Origin: Streptomyces sp. HUAS CB01
GTDB taxonomy: Bacteria; Actinomycetota; Actinomycetes; Streptomycetales; Streptomycetaceae
Reading direction: 5' to 3'
DNA: 64,000 bases
Assembly (NCBI RefSeq): GCF_030406905.1
Contig: NZ_CP129137.1
Span: 4,484,001-4,548,000, forward strand
The position numbers and the translations under genes are program-made. Below, piece after piece: positions 17,204-25,997 of the stretch; position 1 is the stretch's first letter; the number at the start of each line of letters is the position of its first letter. The notes beneath the pieces were generated by a model that saw only the letters and a program-made list of their open reading frames with translations, did no database searches and was not told the origin of the DNA.

Positions 17204-18496
17204 TTACGCGATGTGGTCTTCCAGCAGCTCGTTGTTGAAGCGGGTCGCGAACCGGTCCATGTACTGGTTCACCTCACGCGACTGGAGGCGCAGTCCGTAC
17301 GCGGCCTCGACGTTCGATGCGAAGGCGCCGGGCGTCGGCATCCCCTCGCCCTCTATCGAGCGCCGGAACACCTGGTACAGGTTCTCGTCCGACGGCAGTG
17401 CCTCCTGCACGCCCTCACCCAACGGCCGTATGCCGCCCGCCCCGTTCGGCACCTGGAACTTCGGCTCCGGGTCCCGGGCCGCCGGCGGTTCGGGATCCGT
17501 GGCCTGCGGCTGTGCCACCGTCTCGGGCTCCGCCGGGTGCGGCTGCGGCAGCGCCTCGGGCTCCGCCGCGCGCGGCTGCGGCACCGGGACGTGCTGCGGC
17601 TGCCCCTCGTACCAGGCCTGGTGGTCCGGCCCGGGGACGTACGTGGGCGGCTCGTAGTCCGGGTCGTAGTCGCCCTGGTACCGCACGTCCTGCGGAGTGG
17701 CGAACCACTGGCTCGGCTCGTCTCCGGCGGCCGCCGGCGGCTCCTGCGCCCGGGCGGGCCGGGTGGGTTCCAGCTCAGGTGCCGCGGGCTGCGGCGGCAG
17801 CAGCATCGGCTCGATCCCGGCCGCGGCCAGCCCCGCCGGCGCGGTCTCCGCCAGCGGCACTCCGTACTTCGCGAGCCGCAGCGGCATCAGCGCCTCGACC
17901 GGGGCCTTGCGGCGCCACGCCCGCCCGAAACGGGCCTGCAGCCGGGCCTGGTAGATCAGCCGGTCCTGCTCCAGCTTGATGACCTGCTCGTAGCTGCGCA
18001 GTTCCCACAGCTTCATCCGCCGCCACAGCCGGAACGTGGGCACCGGGGAGAGCAGCCAGCGGGTGAGGCGCACACCCTCCATGTGCTTGTCCGCGGTGAT
18101 GTCCGCGATCCTGCCCACCGCGTGGCGCGCGGCCTCCACGGACACCACGAACAGGACCGGGATGACGGCGTGCATACCGACGCCGAGCGGGTCCGGCCAG
18201 GCGGCCGCGCCGTTGAAGGCGATCGTCGCCGCCGTGAGCAGCCAGGCCGTCTGGCGCAGCAGGGGGAAGGGGATGCGGATCCAGGTCAGCAGGAGGTCGA
18301 GGGCGAGCAGCACACAGATGCCCGCGTCGATGCCGATCGGGAAGACCAGGGAGAACTGGCCGAATCCCTTCTTCTCGGCGAGCTCGCGCACGGCGGCGTA
18401 CGACCCGGCGAAACCGATCGCGGCGATGATCACCGCACCGGCGACCACCACGCCGATGAGTATGCGGTGCGTGCGTGTCAGCTGCATCGCGGCCAC
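17204..18496 (-). CDS. DUF2637 domain-containing membrane protein
   Basis: 430 residues from a GTG preceded by GGGAGGGG (an ATG three codons later is the alternative). Four membrane helices fill the first ~150 residues: ILIGVVVAGAVIIAAIGFAG, IGIDAGICVLLALDLLLTWI, TAWLLTAATIAFNGAAAW and HAVIPVLFVVSVEAARHA. Two adjacent helices with Asp/Glu inside the membrane are typical of DUF2637, relatives of the SpdB transfer-associated proteins of actinomycete plasmids. Then comes a cytoplasmic helical part, a long Pro/Glu/Ala-rich linker (about 230-350), and a conserved tail (LYQVFRRSIEGEGMPTPGAF, RLQSREVNQYMDRFATRF). The tail looks like a small DNA- or protein-binding domain. Function unknown. Confidence 0.85.
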   Translation of the reverse strand: MAAMQLTRTHRILIGVVVAGAVIIAAIGFAGSYAAVRELAEKKGFGQFSLVFPIGIDAGICVLLALDLLLTWIRIPFPLLRQTAWLLTAATIAFNGAAAWPDPLGVGMHAVIPVLFVVSVEAARHAVGRIADITADKHMEGVRLTRWLLSPVPTFRLWRRMKLWELRSYEQVIKLEQDRLIYQARLQARFGRAWRRKAPVEALMPLRLAKYGVPLAETAPAGLAAAGIEPMLLPPQPAAPELEPTRPARAQEPPAAAGDEPSQWFATPQDVRYQGDYDPDYEPPTYVPGPDHQAWYEGQPQHVPVPQPRAAEPEALPQPHPAEPETVAQPQATDPEPPAARDPEPKFQVPNGAGGIRPLGEGVQEALPSDENLYQVFRRSIEGEGMPTPGAFASNVEAAYGLRLQSREVNQYMDRFATRFNNELLEDHIA

Positions 18497-18560
18497 CGCG
18501 ATCCCCTCCCTTTTCTGTTCATGGCGCCCGTGGCGCGGCCCAAGCCTGGCACATGGATAC

Positions 18561-18592
18561 GGAGTCCGGCCCTCCGGGGAGGGCCGGACTCC
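18561..18592. terminator. Strong hairpin after the first DUF3558 lipoprotein gene
   Basis: GGAGTCCGGCCCTCC (18561-18575) pairs perfectly with 18578-18592. It lies between the DUF3558 gene (18711-19442, minus) and the DUF2637 start and would separate their transcripts. Confidence 0.8.
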
Positions 18593-18710
18593 GGCCGGGT
18601 GCCGGGCCGCCGGGGCCGTCCAACAGATCGTGCGGGGTGCGGTCACCGTGCCGTGGTGCGTGAGCACCGCGGCACGGGGCGCGGCAGGAACGCCGGGCCC
18701 CGTGCCGGGC

Positions 18711-19442
18711 CTAGTTGGCCTTGGCGACGGAGGCCGTGGCCTCCTTGGCCGCGGTCACCGCTTCCTTCATCAGCTGCGCCGGGTCCGGGTTCTTGGCGCC
18801 CGCGAAGCCCGTACCGTTGTAGCCCAGGGTCACCACGACATTGCCCGTGCGGGCCACGATCGTTGCGTATTTGAAGTCCTCGCCGGACTTGGTGAGGCCG
18901 AAGCTGATCGCGGTGGCCTCCTCCCCGACACCCGCCGCGGGTGAGGAGTTGACGCTCTTGGCCTTCTCCGTGGCCCGGACAGCGGCCACTTCCTTCTTGT
19001 AGGCGTCCTTGGCACGCTCCTCGCCGCTGCCGAGGCCGGACTCGGACTCGAAGCGCTGGAAAGACACGTCGAGCCAGCGGTAGTTCGAGCCCTTGACGCC
19101 CTTGTCCTCCAGACCGTTCCAGGAGCAGCTGCCGCGGGCCCCCGTGTCGTTGGAGGTGCCGGCCGTGCCGGACTTGTTCTTCACCTTCGGCACCAGCTCC
19201 TCGACCGTCTTGGAGGTCAGTGCCTTGCAGGGCTGGGGCAGCTTGGCGTACTTCGCCGGCTCCACGGCCGGCTGCGACTGCTCGCCGCCGCCGAGGGCGG
19301 AGGCCTCGGACGAGGAGGACGAGCCGCTGTCCGAACCCGAGCCCTTGCTGTCGGAGTCCGACGAGCAGCCGGCGACGACGAGCATGACCGGGACGGCGGC
19401 GCAGGCGAGTATGCGGGTGAGTCGCGGAGCTGATCGGTGCAT
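18711..19442 (-). CDS. DUF3558 family lipoprotein
   Basis: 243 residues. A signal peptide with lipobox (ILACAAVPVMLVVAGC, Cys at about 26) is followed by a Ser/Gly/Asp-rich linker and then the DUF3558 domain (about 65-235). The domain has a conserved Cys pair, LPQPCKALTS and GSCSWNG, that may form a disulfide. It is predicted to be anchored on the outer face of the membrane. A paralogue lies directly upstream in the same orientation. Function unknown. Confidence 0.85.
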   Translation of the reverse strand: MHRSAPRLTRILACAAVPVMLVVAGCSSDSDSKGSGSDSGSSSSSEASALGGGEQSQPAVEPAKYAKLPQPCKALTSKTVEELVPKVKNKSGTAGTSNDTGARGSCSWNGLEDKGVKGSNYRWLDVSFQRFESESGLGSGEERAKDAYKKEVAAVRATEKAKSVNSSPAAGVGEEATAISFGLTKSGEDFKYATIVARTGNVVVTLGYNGTGFAGAKNPDPAQLMKEAVTAAKEATASVAKAN

Positions 19443-19472
19443 GGTTCCTTCAGTCGGTTGTCGTACGGTCCT

Positions 19473-19506
19473 CCGGAGAGCCGGACCCGGGGTCCGGGTC
19501 CTCCGG
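19473..19506. terminator. Hairpin between the two DUF3558 genes
   Basis: Nested palindromes, an outer CCGGAG / CTCCGG and an inner CCGGACCC / GGGTCCGG, lie in the 181-bp gap. It could end the upstream (19624-20436) transcript or attenuate into the next gene. Confidence 0.45.
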
Positions 19507-19623
19507 GCGGACGGTCCGGTGTTCCCGGGCGGCCACGGTACGCCGACACGGTACGACGCCGGGGTCGTCCGACGGGACCGACCGGCGGAACAGCCGGGTC
19601 CCGCCGGCGGCCCGGCGGGCCTG

Positions 19624-20436
19624 TCAGTCGTTGAACCGCTCCGCCAGCTTCCGGGCCAGTCCCTGGGCCTTTTCCTGCAGTTCCTTGCTGTCCGGGATCT
19701 CCGTCACACGGGCGGGCTGCTCGCCGTACTCGACGGTCACGATCACGTTGGATGTGCGGAACACCACGCTCACCGTGCGGTGCTGGGCGGTGGAACCGGC
19801 CCGGGCGAGGACGTCGTCGAGGAACGCGGCGTCGCCGAGGCCGTCGAGCACGCGCGGCTCCAGGCCCTCGGGGGCGCCCGGGGAACCGGAGGCGGTTCCA
19901 CCGGAAGGTGCGGGGGCGCCCGAGGGCGAGCCGGTTCCGGCTGCCGGGGAGCCCGTCACGGGGGCACCGGCGCCGCCCTGGCCGCCTGCGGCGGGCGCCG
20001 GGAGCTCGGCGACATCCTGCTTCCGCGTGTACACCTCGAGGGCGCGCTGGTCGTCGCTGACGTCCTGGGCGTAGGACACCACCCGCTCGACGTCCACGCG
20101 AAGGTGGTGCGAGGCGTCGGGGGAGTCCGCCTTCCAGCTGCAGCCGACGCGGCGGTCCGTGTCGTACGTGACGGCGGCGGTACCGCGGAAGATCTTCTCC
20201 TGCTGCTCCTCGGGCAGCTCGGCCGCGCCGGGGAGCAGGTCCCTGAGCATCGAGCGCTCGACCGCGCCGCAGGGCTCGTAGAGCGTTCGGTACTTTCCGG
20301 GCGCGGCGACGGGACCTGCGGTCTCGCCGGCCTTGGCCTCGGTGGCGGTGCCACCGTCGGTGGATCCGCCGGTGCAGCCGGTGACGAGCGCCGCGAGAAG
20401 CGTCGCAACGCCGGGTACGTACCCCTTTCGCCGCAC
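19624..20436 (-). CDS. DUF3558 family lipoprotein (second copy)
   Basis: 270 residues from a GTG (VRRKGYVPGVATLLAALVTGC); the reading frame continues far upstream but there is only antisense of rtcB. Lipobox LVTGC puts the lipid-modified Cys at about residue 21. The DUF3558 domain holds the Cys pair YEPCGAVE and RVGCSWKAD. It is interrupted by a Gly/Ala/Pro-rich insert (about 150-195, GAPVTGSPAAGTGSPSGAP) before the last part (LGDAAFLDDVL, VSVVFRTSNVIVTVEYG). Divergent from rtcB. Confidence 0.85.
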   Translation of the reverse strand: MRRKGYVPGVATLLAALVTGCTGGSTDGGTATEAKAGETAGPVAAPGKYRTLYEPCGAVERSMLRDLLPGAAELPEEQQEKIFRGTAAVTYDTDRRVGCSWKADSPDASHHLRVDVERVVSYAQDVSDDQRALEVYTRKQDVAELPAPAAGGQGGAGAPVTGSPAAGTGSPSGAPAPSGGTASGSPGAPEGLEPRVLDGLGDAAFLDDVLARAGSTAQHRTVSVVFRTSNVIVTVEYGEQPARVTEIPDSKELQEKAQGLARKLAERFND

Positions 20437-20664
20437 GTTCCCAGGCTCCCTTCTCTGCCGTCCTGCGTTTCCGGCCCGGCCCTGTCGCCCGCCGGCTCCG
20501 GTCCCGGTCGTGGCCGCTCGCGGCGAAAACGTGTTGCCGCCCGATGCGCGCCGATGGACACAATGTGTATCGCACGCGCAGCTGTGAACGCCGGTTCGAT
20601 ATCCCTTTTCTTGAGCCTGGCGCCGGTTTTGCGTTATCTGGCCTTTGGGGGGAATCGAGAAGGT

Positions 20665-21858
20665 ATGTCGTATGTAGAGGTGGCCGGCGCCAAGGTCCCG
20701 ATCCGGATGTGGACGGATCCGGCGACGGTCGAGGACGGCGCCATGCAGCAGCTGCGGAACGTCGCGACGCTGCCCTGGATCAAGGGGCTCGCCGTGATGC
20801 CGGACGTGCACTACGGCAAGGGCGCGACGGTCGGTTCGGTCATCGCGATGCACGGCGCGGTCTGCCCGGCGGCGGTCGGCGTCGACATCGGCTGCGGGAT
20901 GTCGGCCGTGAAGACCTCCCTCACCGCGAACGACCTGCCCGGCGATCTCTCCCGGCTCCGGTCCAGGATCGAGCGGGCGATCCCGGTCGGCCGCGGCATG
21001 CACGACGACCCGGTGGACCCCGGGCGGGTGTACGGGTTCCCGTCGACGGGCTTCGACGACTTCTGGTCGGGGTTCGACGGCGTCGCCGACCCGGTCAAGT
21101 TCCGCCGGGAGCGTGCGGCCAAGCAGATGGGGACGCTCGGATCCGGGAACCACTTCATCGAGTTCTGCCTGGACGAGACCGGTTCGGTCTGGCTGATGCT
21201 GCATTCCGGCTCGCGGAACATCGGCAAGGAGCTCGCCGAGTACCACATCGGCGAGGCCCAGAGGCTGCCGCACAACCAGGGACTGGTCGACCGTGATCTC
21301 GCGGTGTTCGTCTCGGACACCCCGCAGATGGCGGCCTACCGGAACGACCTGTTCTGGGCGCAGGAGTACGCCAAGTACAACCGCGCGATCATGATGGGGC
21401 TGTTCCAGGAGGTCGTCCGCAGGGAGTTCCGGAAGGCGAAGGTGGCCTTCGACCCGGTCATCTCCTGCCACCACAACTACGTGGCGGAGGAGCGGTACGA
21501 GGGCATGGACCTGCTGGTCACCCGGAAGGGAGCGATCCGGGCGGCGTCCGGCGACTTCGGGATCATCCCCGGCTCGATGGGCACGGGCTCGTACATCGTG
21601 AAGGGCCTCGGGAACGAGAAGTCGTTCAACTCGGCCTCGCACGGCGCCGGCCGCCGGATGAGCCGCAACGCGGCGAAGCGGCGGTTCTCGACCAGGGACC
21701 TGGAGGAGCAGACGCGCGGCGTGGAGTGCCGGAAGGACTCGGGGGTCGTGGACGAGATCCCCGGCGCGTACAAGCCGATCGAGAAGGTGATCGACCAGCA
21801 GCGGGACCTCGTGGAGGTCGTCGCGAAGCTGAAGCAGGTCATCTGCGTGAAGGGCTGA
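20665..21858 (+). CDS. rtcB: RNA-splicing ligase RtcB
   Basis: 397 residues. RtcB joins 2',3'-cyclic phosphate (or 3'-phosphate) RNA ends to 5'-OH ends using GTP and Mn2+. Metal-site signatures are present: MPDVHYGKGATVGSV, GVDIGCGMSAVKT (metal Cys77), LGSGNHFIEF and SCHHNY. The nucleotidyl-accepting His at about 326 is in NSASHGAGRRMSR. At ~400 residues it is the short bacterial RtcB form. The start MSYVEVAGAKVP follows GAGAAGG. No archease or rtcA is adjacent. Role presumably RNA repair. Confidence 0.95.
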   Translation: MSYVEVAGAKVPIRMWTDPATVEDGAMQQLRNVATLPWIKGLAVMPDVHYGKGATVGSVIAMHGAVCPAAVGVDIGCGMSAVKTSLTANDLPGDLSRLRSRIERAIPVGRGMHDDPVDPGRVYGFPSTGFDDFWSGFDGVADPVKFRRERAAKQMGTLGSGNHFIEFCLDETGSVWLMLHSGSRNIGKELAEYHIGEAQRLPHNQGLVDRDLAVFVSDTPQMAAYRNDLFWAQEYAKYNRAIMMGLFQEVVRREFRKAKVAFDPVISCHHNYVAEERYEGMDLLVTRKGAIRAASGDFGIIPGSMGTGSYIVKGLGNEKSFNSASHGAGRRMSRNAAKRRFSTRDLEEQTRGVECRKDSGVVDEIPGAYKPIEKVIDQQRDLVEVVAKLKQVICVKG

Positions 21859-21878
21859 GCACCAGCGCACCAGTGCAT

Positions 21879-21914
21879 CGACGGGTCCTGGCGGAGGCAG
21901 TTCAGGACCCGTCG
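21879..21914 (+). terminator. Intrinsic terminator after rtcB
   Basis: CGACGGGTCCTG (21879-21890) pairs perfectly with CAGGACCCGTCG (21903-21914), 12-nt loop, 20 bp after the rtcB stop. Confidence 0.85.
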
Positions 21915-22230
21915 CTGTGCCGACGGTCACTCTGCGCGCGATTCCCTCGGACAAGGTTGTCCTTCATCTGGGAGCCCTTTCCAGGCTCACGAGCCCGTTG
22001 CCTTACCCGCCGGCTGACGCGCACCATCGATGTCCGGCAGCGGCATCGAGGAAACCAGCTTTACCTCGTGCGCAGCGCAGACGGCACGACGTCCCGTCGA
22101 CCCAGTCCCACCCAATGAAGGTGCCCGGCATCTGTACTCGTCGGGCAGCCGGAGCAGGACTTGGGATGGCCGCCCACTCAGCCAGCGTGGTGGGCTTCCT
22201 GAGGCTCCTTGCTCCGGATTTTTCATTTTT
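21915..22230. other. Intergenic region between rtcB and the FG-GAP gene
   Basis: No gene with recognisable similarity or convincing start was found; the short frames here are unsupported. Base composition is less GC-biased than the core genes, which fits an acquired or eroding patch. Confidence 0.4.
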
Positions 22231-22259
22231 GGGAGGAATGGCATGAAGCAAAGGCGGCC

Positions 22260-23114
22260 GTGATCGTGGGCGCTGCTGTCGTTGTGGCCGCATCACTGCT
22301 TGCGGGGTCTGCGTCAGCGGCCACCGCCCCGGGCTGGCGCGACTTCTCCGGACCGGCGGACGGGTACGGCGACCTTGTTGTCATCAACCCCGACAGCAGC
22401 GCTTCCTTTTTCTGGGGATCGGGCTCCGGTGGCCTACGCACCCATCCTGTCTACTCGGGTGAAGGAGTCGGATTCAACCACTTCGTACCCTTCAGCGACC
22501 TCACCGGGGACGGGTGCAACGATCTCCTCAGCCGCCGGCAGAACGGCGACCTGTACCGGGAGGAGACTCTCTGCTCTCCCGGTATGGGCGGCCAGTTCGA
22601 GACGAGCCGGCGCCTGGGCACCGGCTGGAACCAGTTCAACGTCCTGACCTCACCGGGGGACATGACTGGTGACGGCCGCGCCGATCTGGTCGCCCGCCAG
22701 GCCGTTACCGGTGACATGTACCTGTATGCGAACGACGGGGCGGGCACCCTCAAGGCGAAGGGCCGCATCGGTACCAACTGGAAGATTTACCGCGCCGTGT
22801 TGGGAGCCGGCGACATCAACGGGGACGGCATCGGTGATGTTCTCGCGGTCGACCGGGACAACTCGCTGTGGCGATACGACGGAACAGCCGCCGGAACGCT
22901 CAAGCCTCGCGCACTGGTGTTCAGCAACCAATGGGCCACCGGCCGCAACGCGTTCGTGGGCGTTGGCGACATTACCGGAGACGCACAACCTGATCTGATT
23001 TCCCGGAACGCGCAGGGGCAGTTGTTGCGCAATACCGGGACAGGCACCGGCACGTTCCGCTCCACCGTCAAGATCGCCACCGCTGGCTGGGACCGCTTCA
23101 AAGGACTCTTCTGA
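22260..23114 (+). CDS. Secreted FG-GAP/VCBS repeat protein, apparent frameshift in the signal peptide
   Basis: 284 residues from the in-frame GTG. The start is doubtful. The best ribosome site (GGGAGGA, 22231-22237) precedes an ATG at 22243 whose frame encodes MKQRRP and then stops. Adding one G after 22260 would join it to VIVGAAVVVAASLLAG, giving a classic signal peptide cleaved near SASAAT. The mature part has about five FG-GAP-like blades with calcium-type DxTGDG loops: DLTGDGCNDLL, DMTGDGRADLV, DINGDGIGDVL and DITGDAQPDLI. Such proteins are secreted beta-propellers of unknown role in streptomycetes. The frame continues in register for 26 codons after the TGA. Confidence 0.6.
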   Translation: MIVGAAVVVAASLLAGSASAATAPGWRDFSGPADGYGDLVVINPDSSASFFWGSGSGGLRTHPVYSGEGVGFNHFVPFSDLTGDGCNDLLSRRQNGDLYREETLCSPGMGGQFETSRRLGTGWNQFNVLTSPGDMTGDGRADLVARQAVTGDMYLYANDGAGTLKAKGRIGTNWKIYRAVLGAGDINGDGIGDVLAVDRDNSLWRYDGTAAGTLKPRALVFSNQWATGRNAFVGVGDITGDAQPDLISRNAQGQLLRNTGTGTGTFRSTVKIATAGWDRFKGLF

Positions 23115-23250
23115 CCAAAGTCCGTCGTGCGGGGCAACGACATCGGGTACCTGCTGCCTCAGGGCGAGGTCCTGCACTACGGGCCTGCCAACACGTGAGT
23201 CCTGGCCGGGCGCGGGTGATCGTCGGAGCCTGGTGCCAGCATGGCGCGCC

Positions 23251-23600
23251 ATGGACGTGGAGGAGTTCTGGAGCCTCATCGGGTCGGCGCGTAGGGACGA
23301 CCGGCCGTTCGCCGAGGCGTTGACGGAACGGCCGGCAGCGACGTCGGCGGAGCAGATCCTGGCGTTTCAGGAGCGGTTCGATGCCCTTGACGGCGCTGTG
23401 TGCCGACGCTGGGACGTCTGGGCAGCGGCGTACCTCCCAGGCAGTGGATGCTCCGATGACGGCTTCATGGACTTCCGCGCCGGGCTGATCGCACTCGGTC
23501 GTGCTTGGTACGAGAGGGCGATCAGCTCGACGGGCAGTCTCGCCGACCACCCGGACGTGAGGGCCGGCGTGGGGAAGTACGGCCAGGGCGTGACTGAGGA
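23251..23600 (+). pseudogene. Truncated DUF4240 domain protein
   Basis: From ATG 23251 (MDVEEFWSLIGSARRDD) the frame matches the N-terminal two-thirds of DUF4240 proteins, through DVWAAAYLPGSGCSDDGFMDFRAGLIALGRAWYERA and SLADHPDV (to about 23560). The expected acidic C-terminal part is missing. Instead the frame runs without a stop into DNA antisense to the ABC permease gene (to 24336). I read this as a gene truncated where the 3' end of the transporter operon was joined to it. The end coordinate is approximate. Family function unknown. Confidence 0.6.
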
Positions 23601-23630
23601 AGCGGAAAAGTGCGCACGGCGTGCGGGTTC

Positions 23631-25997
23631 TCACTCCGTGCGTAGTCCGTCCGGGCGGGTCATGCGCCACAGCGGCGGCAGGCTGAGGAGCGTTACCAGC
23701 AGGATGAGGCCGGCGCCGACTCCGATGATGGGCAGGAACGCCCACCAGTCGGTGACCTGTTTGTCGACCATGTTCAGCAGTGTGAGGCCGAGGCCGATGC
23801 CCGTGGTGACCGCCAGGGCGAGTCCCATCACGACGGGGATGGCCGTCTGCCAAAGGACGGACCAGCTCAGGGTGGTGCGCCGGGTGCCGAAGGCGACGAG
23901 GACCGACAGCAGCTGTTTGCGTTCTCGCAGTTGTTGCAGGGTGGAGACGAGCATGGATGCGGCGACCACCAGCATCGTCACGGCGGCACCGACGAATACC
24001 CCGGTGAGGACGCTTGAGTACCGACTGTCCCGTTCGAAGTTCTGCATTGTCTGGACATCGGTGACGGGGTCGATGGCGGCTGCGGTGTTGCGGGCGTACT
24101 CGGCCGCGTCCGGGACCTTCGGGTCGAGCCTGATCATCGCCGTGGTCGTGGCATCGTGCAGTTTCGACACGTCGATGGCGGACGGCGTGGCCAGGATGCC
24201 GTCGAGGGGCAGCCGCCCCATCGGGTGGCTTCGGGTCTGCGCGGTCCTGGCCGAGGCGGGGATGCGCCACAGTTCAGGTTCGGCCTTCTTCACCGTTCCG
24301 CTCGGCGTGCTCTCCTGCAGGCTGAGGTCGACCTGAGCGCCGGGCTGCGCCGGATCCTCGTCCTTCGGCCGCAGCTTGCCGTTCTTGGTGGCGATGAAGA
24401 CGTCGCCGTCCTTGCAGGAGGGCAGCTTCGCCAGCTCCCGCAGCGACGGACAGTCGCCCACGGTGAGCCCGGTGACGGGGACCCAGCGCTCGCCGGACCG
24501 CTGCGGGCCGGGTCGTTCGGCGTAGGTCTCGATGATGCCGATCACACCGGAGACGCCCTTGGTCGCCGAGTACTTCTCGATGATCTCGCGGCCCGAGGTG
24601 GCGTCCGCGCCGGGTGCGGACGTGAACAGCTGGGCGCGGGCGGTGTCCATGCCGGTCGGCTTCATGAAGTCGCTCTGCATGGAGGCGACAAGCATCTGCA
24701 GGGCGATGCCGCCGGCTGCGGCGACCATGATGCCGGTCACGGCGCGGGCCGCAGTGCCGCTGCTCAGCTGGAGCCGACGCACGGCCAGTTGCCAGGAGAC
24801 CGGGCCGCCGTGCAGCCGGCCGACCACGGCTTCCACCAGCCACGGCAGCAGGGCGGTGATTCCGATCAGCACCAGCAGCGCGCCGCCGGAGATCTGGTAG
24901 GTGGCGATGTCGGTGTCGTCGTTCATGCCGACCTGGCCCGCCTGGGGCAGCAGCAGGGCGAGTCCCGCGACCGGCAGCAGCACGCGCCACCAGAGCCGGC
25001 GCCGCCGTGGCGCCGTGTTCCGTACGACGCCGAGCGGCTCGATCGCCACACCGCGCAGGGTGAACAGGGTGACCGCGATCGCGCAGACCGGTACGGAGAC
25101 GATGATCAGCGCCGTCAGCGCCGGGTTCGGCGCGACGTCGGAGGGGAAGGCGTTGATGTCCCAGATCGTCACCGAGCCGAGGAACTGCCGTACCAGCATG
25201 AAGGTGCCGGCGCCCGCGGCCAGTCCGAAGAGCGCCTCGCAGAAGGACTCACCGGCCGCGATCCGCCGTGTCATCGCCCGGTCTGAGCCGACCAGACGCA
25301 GCGCGGCCAGCCGTCGGTCGCGCTGCTCGCTGCCGAAGCGCGCGGCGGTGGCGATGAACACGGCCACCGGCAGGAGCAGGACCACACACGCCATCACGAC
25401 GATGAGGAGAAGCCCCGCGTCCATCGGGACACGGCTGTCGGAGCCCCCATCGAAGCGGTCGGAACGCTCGACGGCAGAGGCTTTGAGCGTGTTGCTGCCC
25501 GCGTAGTAGAAGAGTTCGCCGGGGCCGACCAGACCCTGGTCCCCGATGGTGGCGGTGATCCGGTACGGCAGGCGGTCCTTCAGCAACGCCCCTTCGGGGG
25601 AGACGAGGAGATCCGCGAGTGCCGGGGAGACGGCCATCTCGCCGGGCCCCGGCAACTTCGTCAGCCCGGGTGGTGCGGGGGCGCGCCCGCCGTCGGGACG
25701 GACCACCATGCCCTTGACCGTGTCCCCGCGGTAGAGAGTGCTGGTCTCCGCGTAGAGGAAGGAGCGCTCGGAGGGCTTCACCTCCGGATGAACGACCGGG
25801 AAGGCGGTACGGCCCGCCACGCGGTCGTCGCGGCTGTCCAGCAGGTGGGGCACCGAGGCAGCGGCCAGCAGCAGGCAGACGCCCAGGCCGACGCCGATGG
25901 CGGTGAGGCTCGTGCGGGTCCAGCCGCGGCGGCCGCCGGTGACGGCGAAGCGGGCGCCCAGGGCGAGGTCACGGACCCAGGTACGGACTCGGCTCAC
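23631..25997 (-). CDS. ABC transporter permease, FtsX/MacB type with two FtsX domains
   Basis: 788 residues from a GTG overlapping the ATPase stop (GTGA). A first membrane helix (TAIGVGLGVCLLLAAASV) is followed by an extracellular domain. The first FtsX domain has three helices from about 200 (LLIVVMACVVLLLPVAVFIATAA), then central helices and a long second extracellular domain (about 450-640). The second FtsX domain follows (VFVGAAVTMLVVAASMLVSTLQQLRERKQLLSVLVAFG) up to the cytoplasmic end WRMTRPDGLRTE. Such permeases pair with LolD/MacB-type ATPases to move peptides, lipids or antibiotics from the membrane, or to drive cell-wall enzymes. Third gene of the padR operon. Confidence 0.9.
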   Translation of the reverse strand: MSRVRTWVRDLALGARFAVTGGRRGWTRTSLTAIGVGLGVCLLLAAASVPHLLDSRDDRVAGRTAFPVVHPEVKPSERSFLYAETSTLYRGDTVKGMVVRPDGGRAPAPPGLTKLPGPGEMAVSPALADLLVSPEGALLKDRLPYRITATIGDQGLVGPGELFYYAGSNTLKASAVERSDRFDGGSDSRVPMDAGLLLIVVMACVVLLLPVAVFIATAARFGSEQRDRRLAALRLVGSDRAMTRRIAAGESFCEALFGLAAGAGTFMLVRQFLGSVTIWDINAFPSDVAPNPALTALIIVSVPVCAIAVTLFTLRGVAIEPLGVVRNTAPRRRRLWWRVLLPVAGLALLLPQAGQVGMNDDTDIATYQISGGALLVLIGITALLPWLVEAVVGRLHGGPVSWQLAVRRLQLSSGTAARAVTGIMVAAAGGIALQMLVASMQSDFMKPTGMDTARAQLFTSAPGADATSGREIIEKYSATKGVSGVIGIIETYAERPGPQRSGERWVPVTGLTVGDCPSLRELAKLPSCKDGDVFIATKNGKLRPKDEDPAQPGAQVDLSLQESTPSGTVKKAEPELWRIPASARTAQTRSHPMGRLPLDGILATPSAIDVSKLHDATTTAMIRLDPKVPDAAEYARNTAAAIDPVTDVQTMQNFERDSRYSSVLTGVFVGAAVTMLVVAASMLVSTLQQLRERKQLLSVLVAFGTRRTTLSWSVLWQTAIPVVMGLALAVTTGIGLGLTLLNMVDKQVTDWWAFLPIIGVGAGLILLVTLLSLPPLWRMTRPDGLRTE

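Noticed and set aside
20570..20590. ACACAATGTGT palindrome before rtcB
   Set aside because: Only five base pairs per arm; too weak to call as an operator without more copies.
19093..20664. N-terminal half of the long frame that ends in rtcB
   Set aside because: RtcB begins at 20665 with a good start; the upstream part is antisense to the DUF3558 genes.
20665..21858. RNA-repair operon around rtcB
   Set aside because: No archease, RtcA or RtcR-like gene adjacent; rtcB stands alone with its own terminator.
23601..24336. C-terminal extension of the DUF4240 frame
   Set aside because: Antisense to the ABC permease, so not a genuine protein part.
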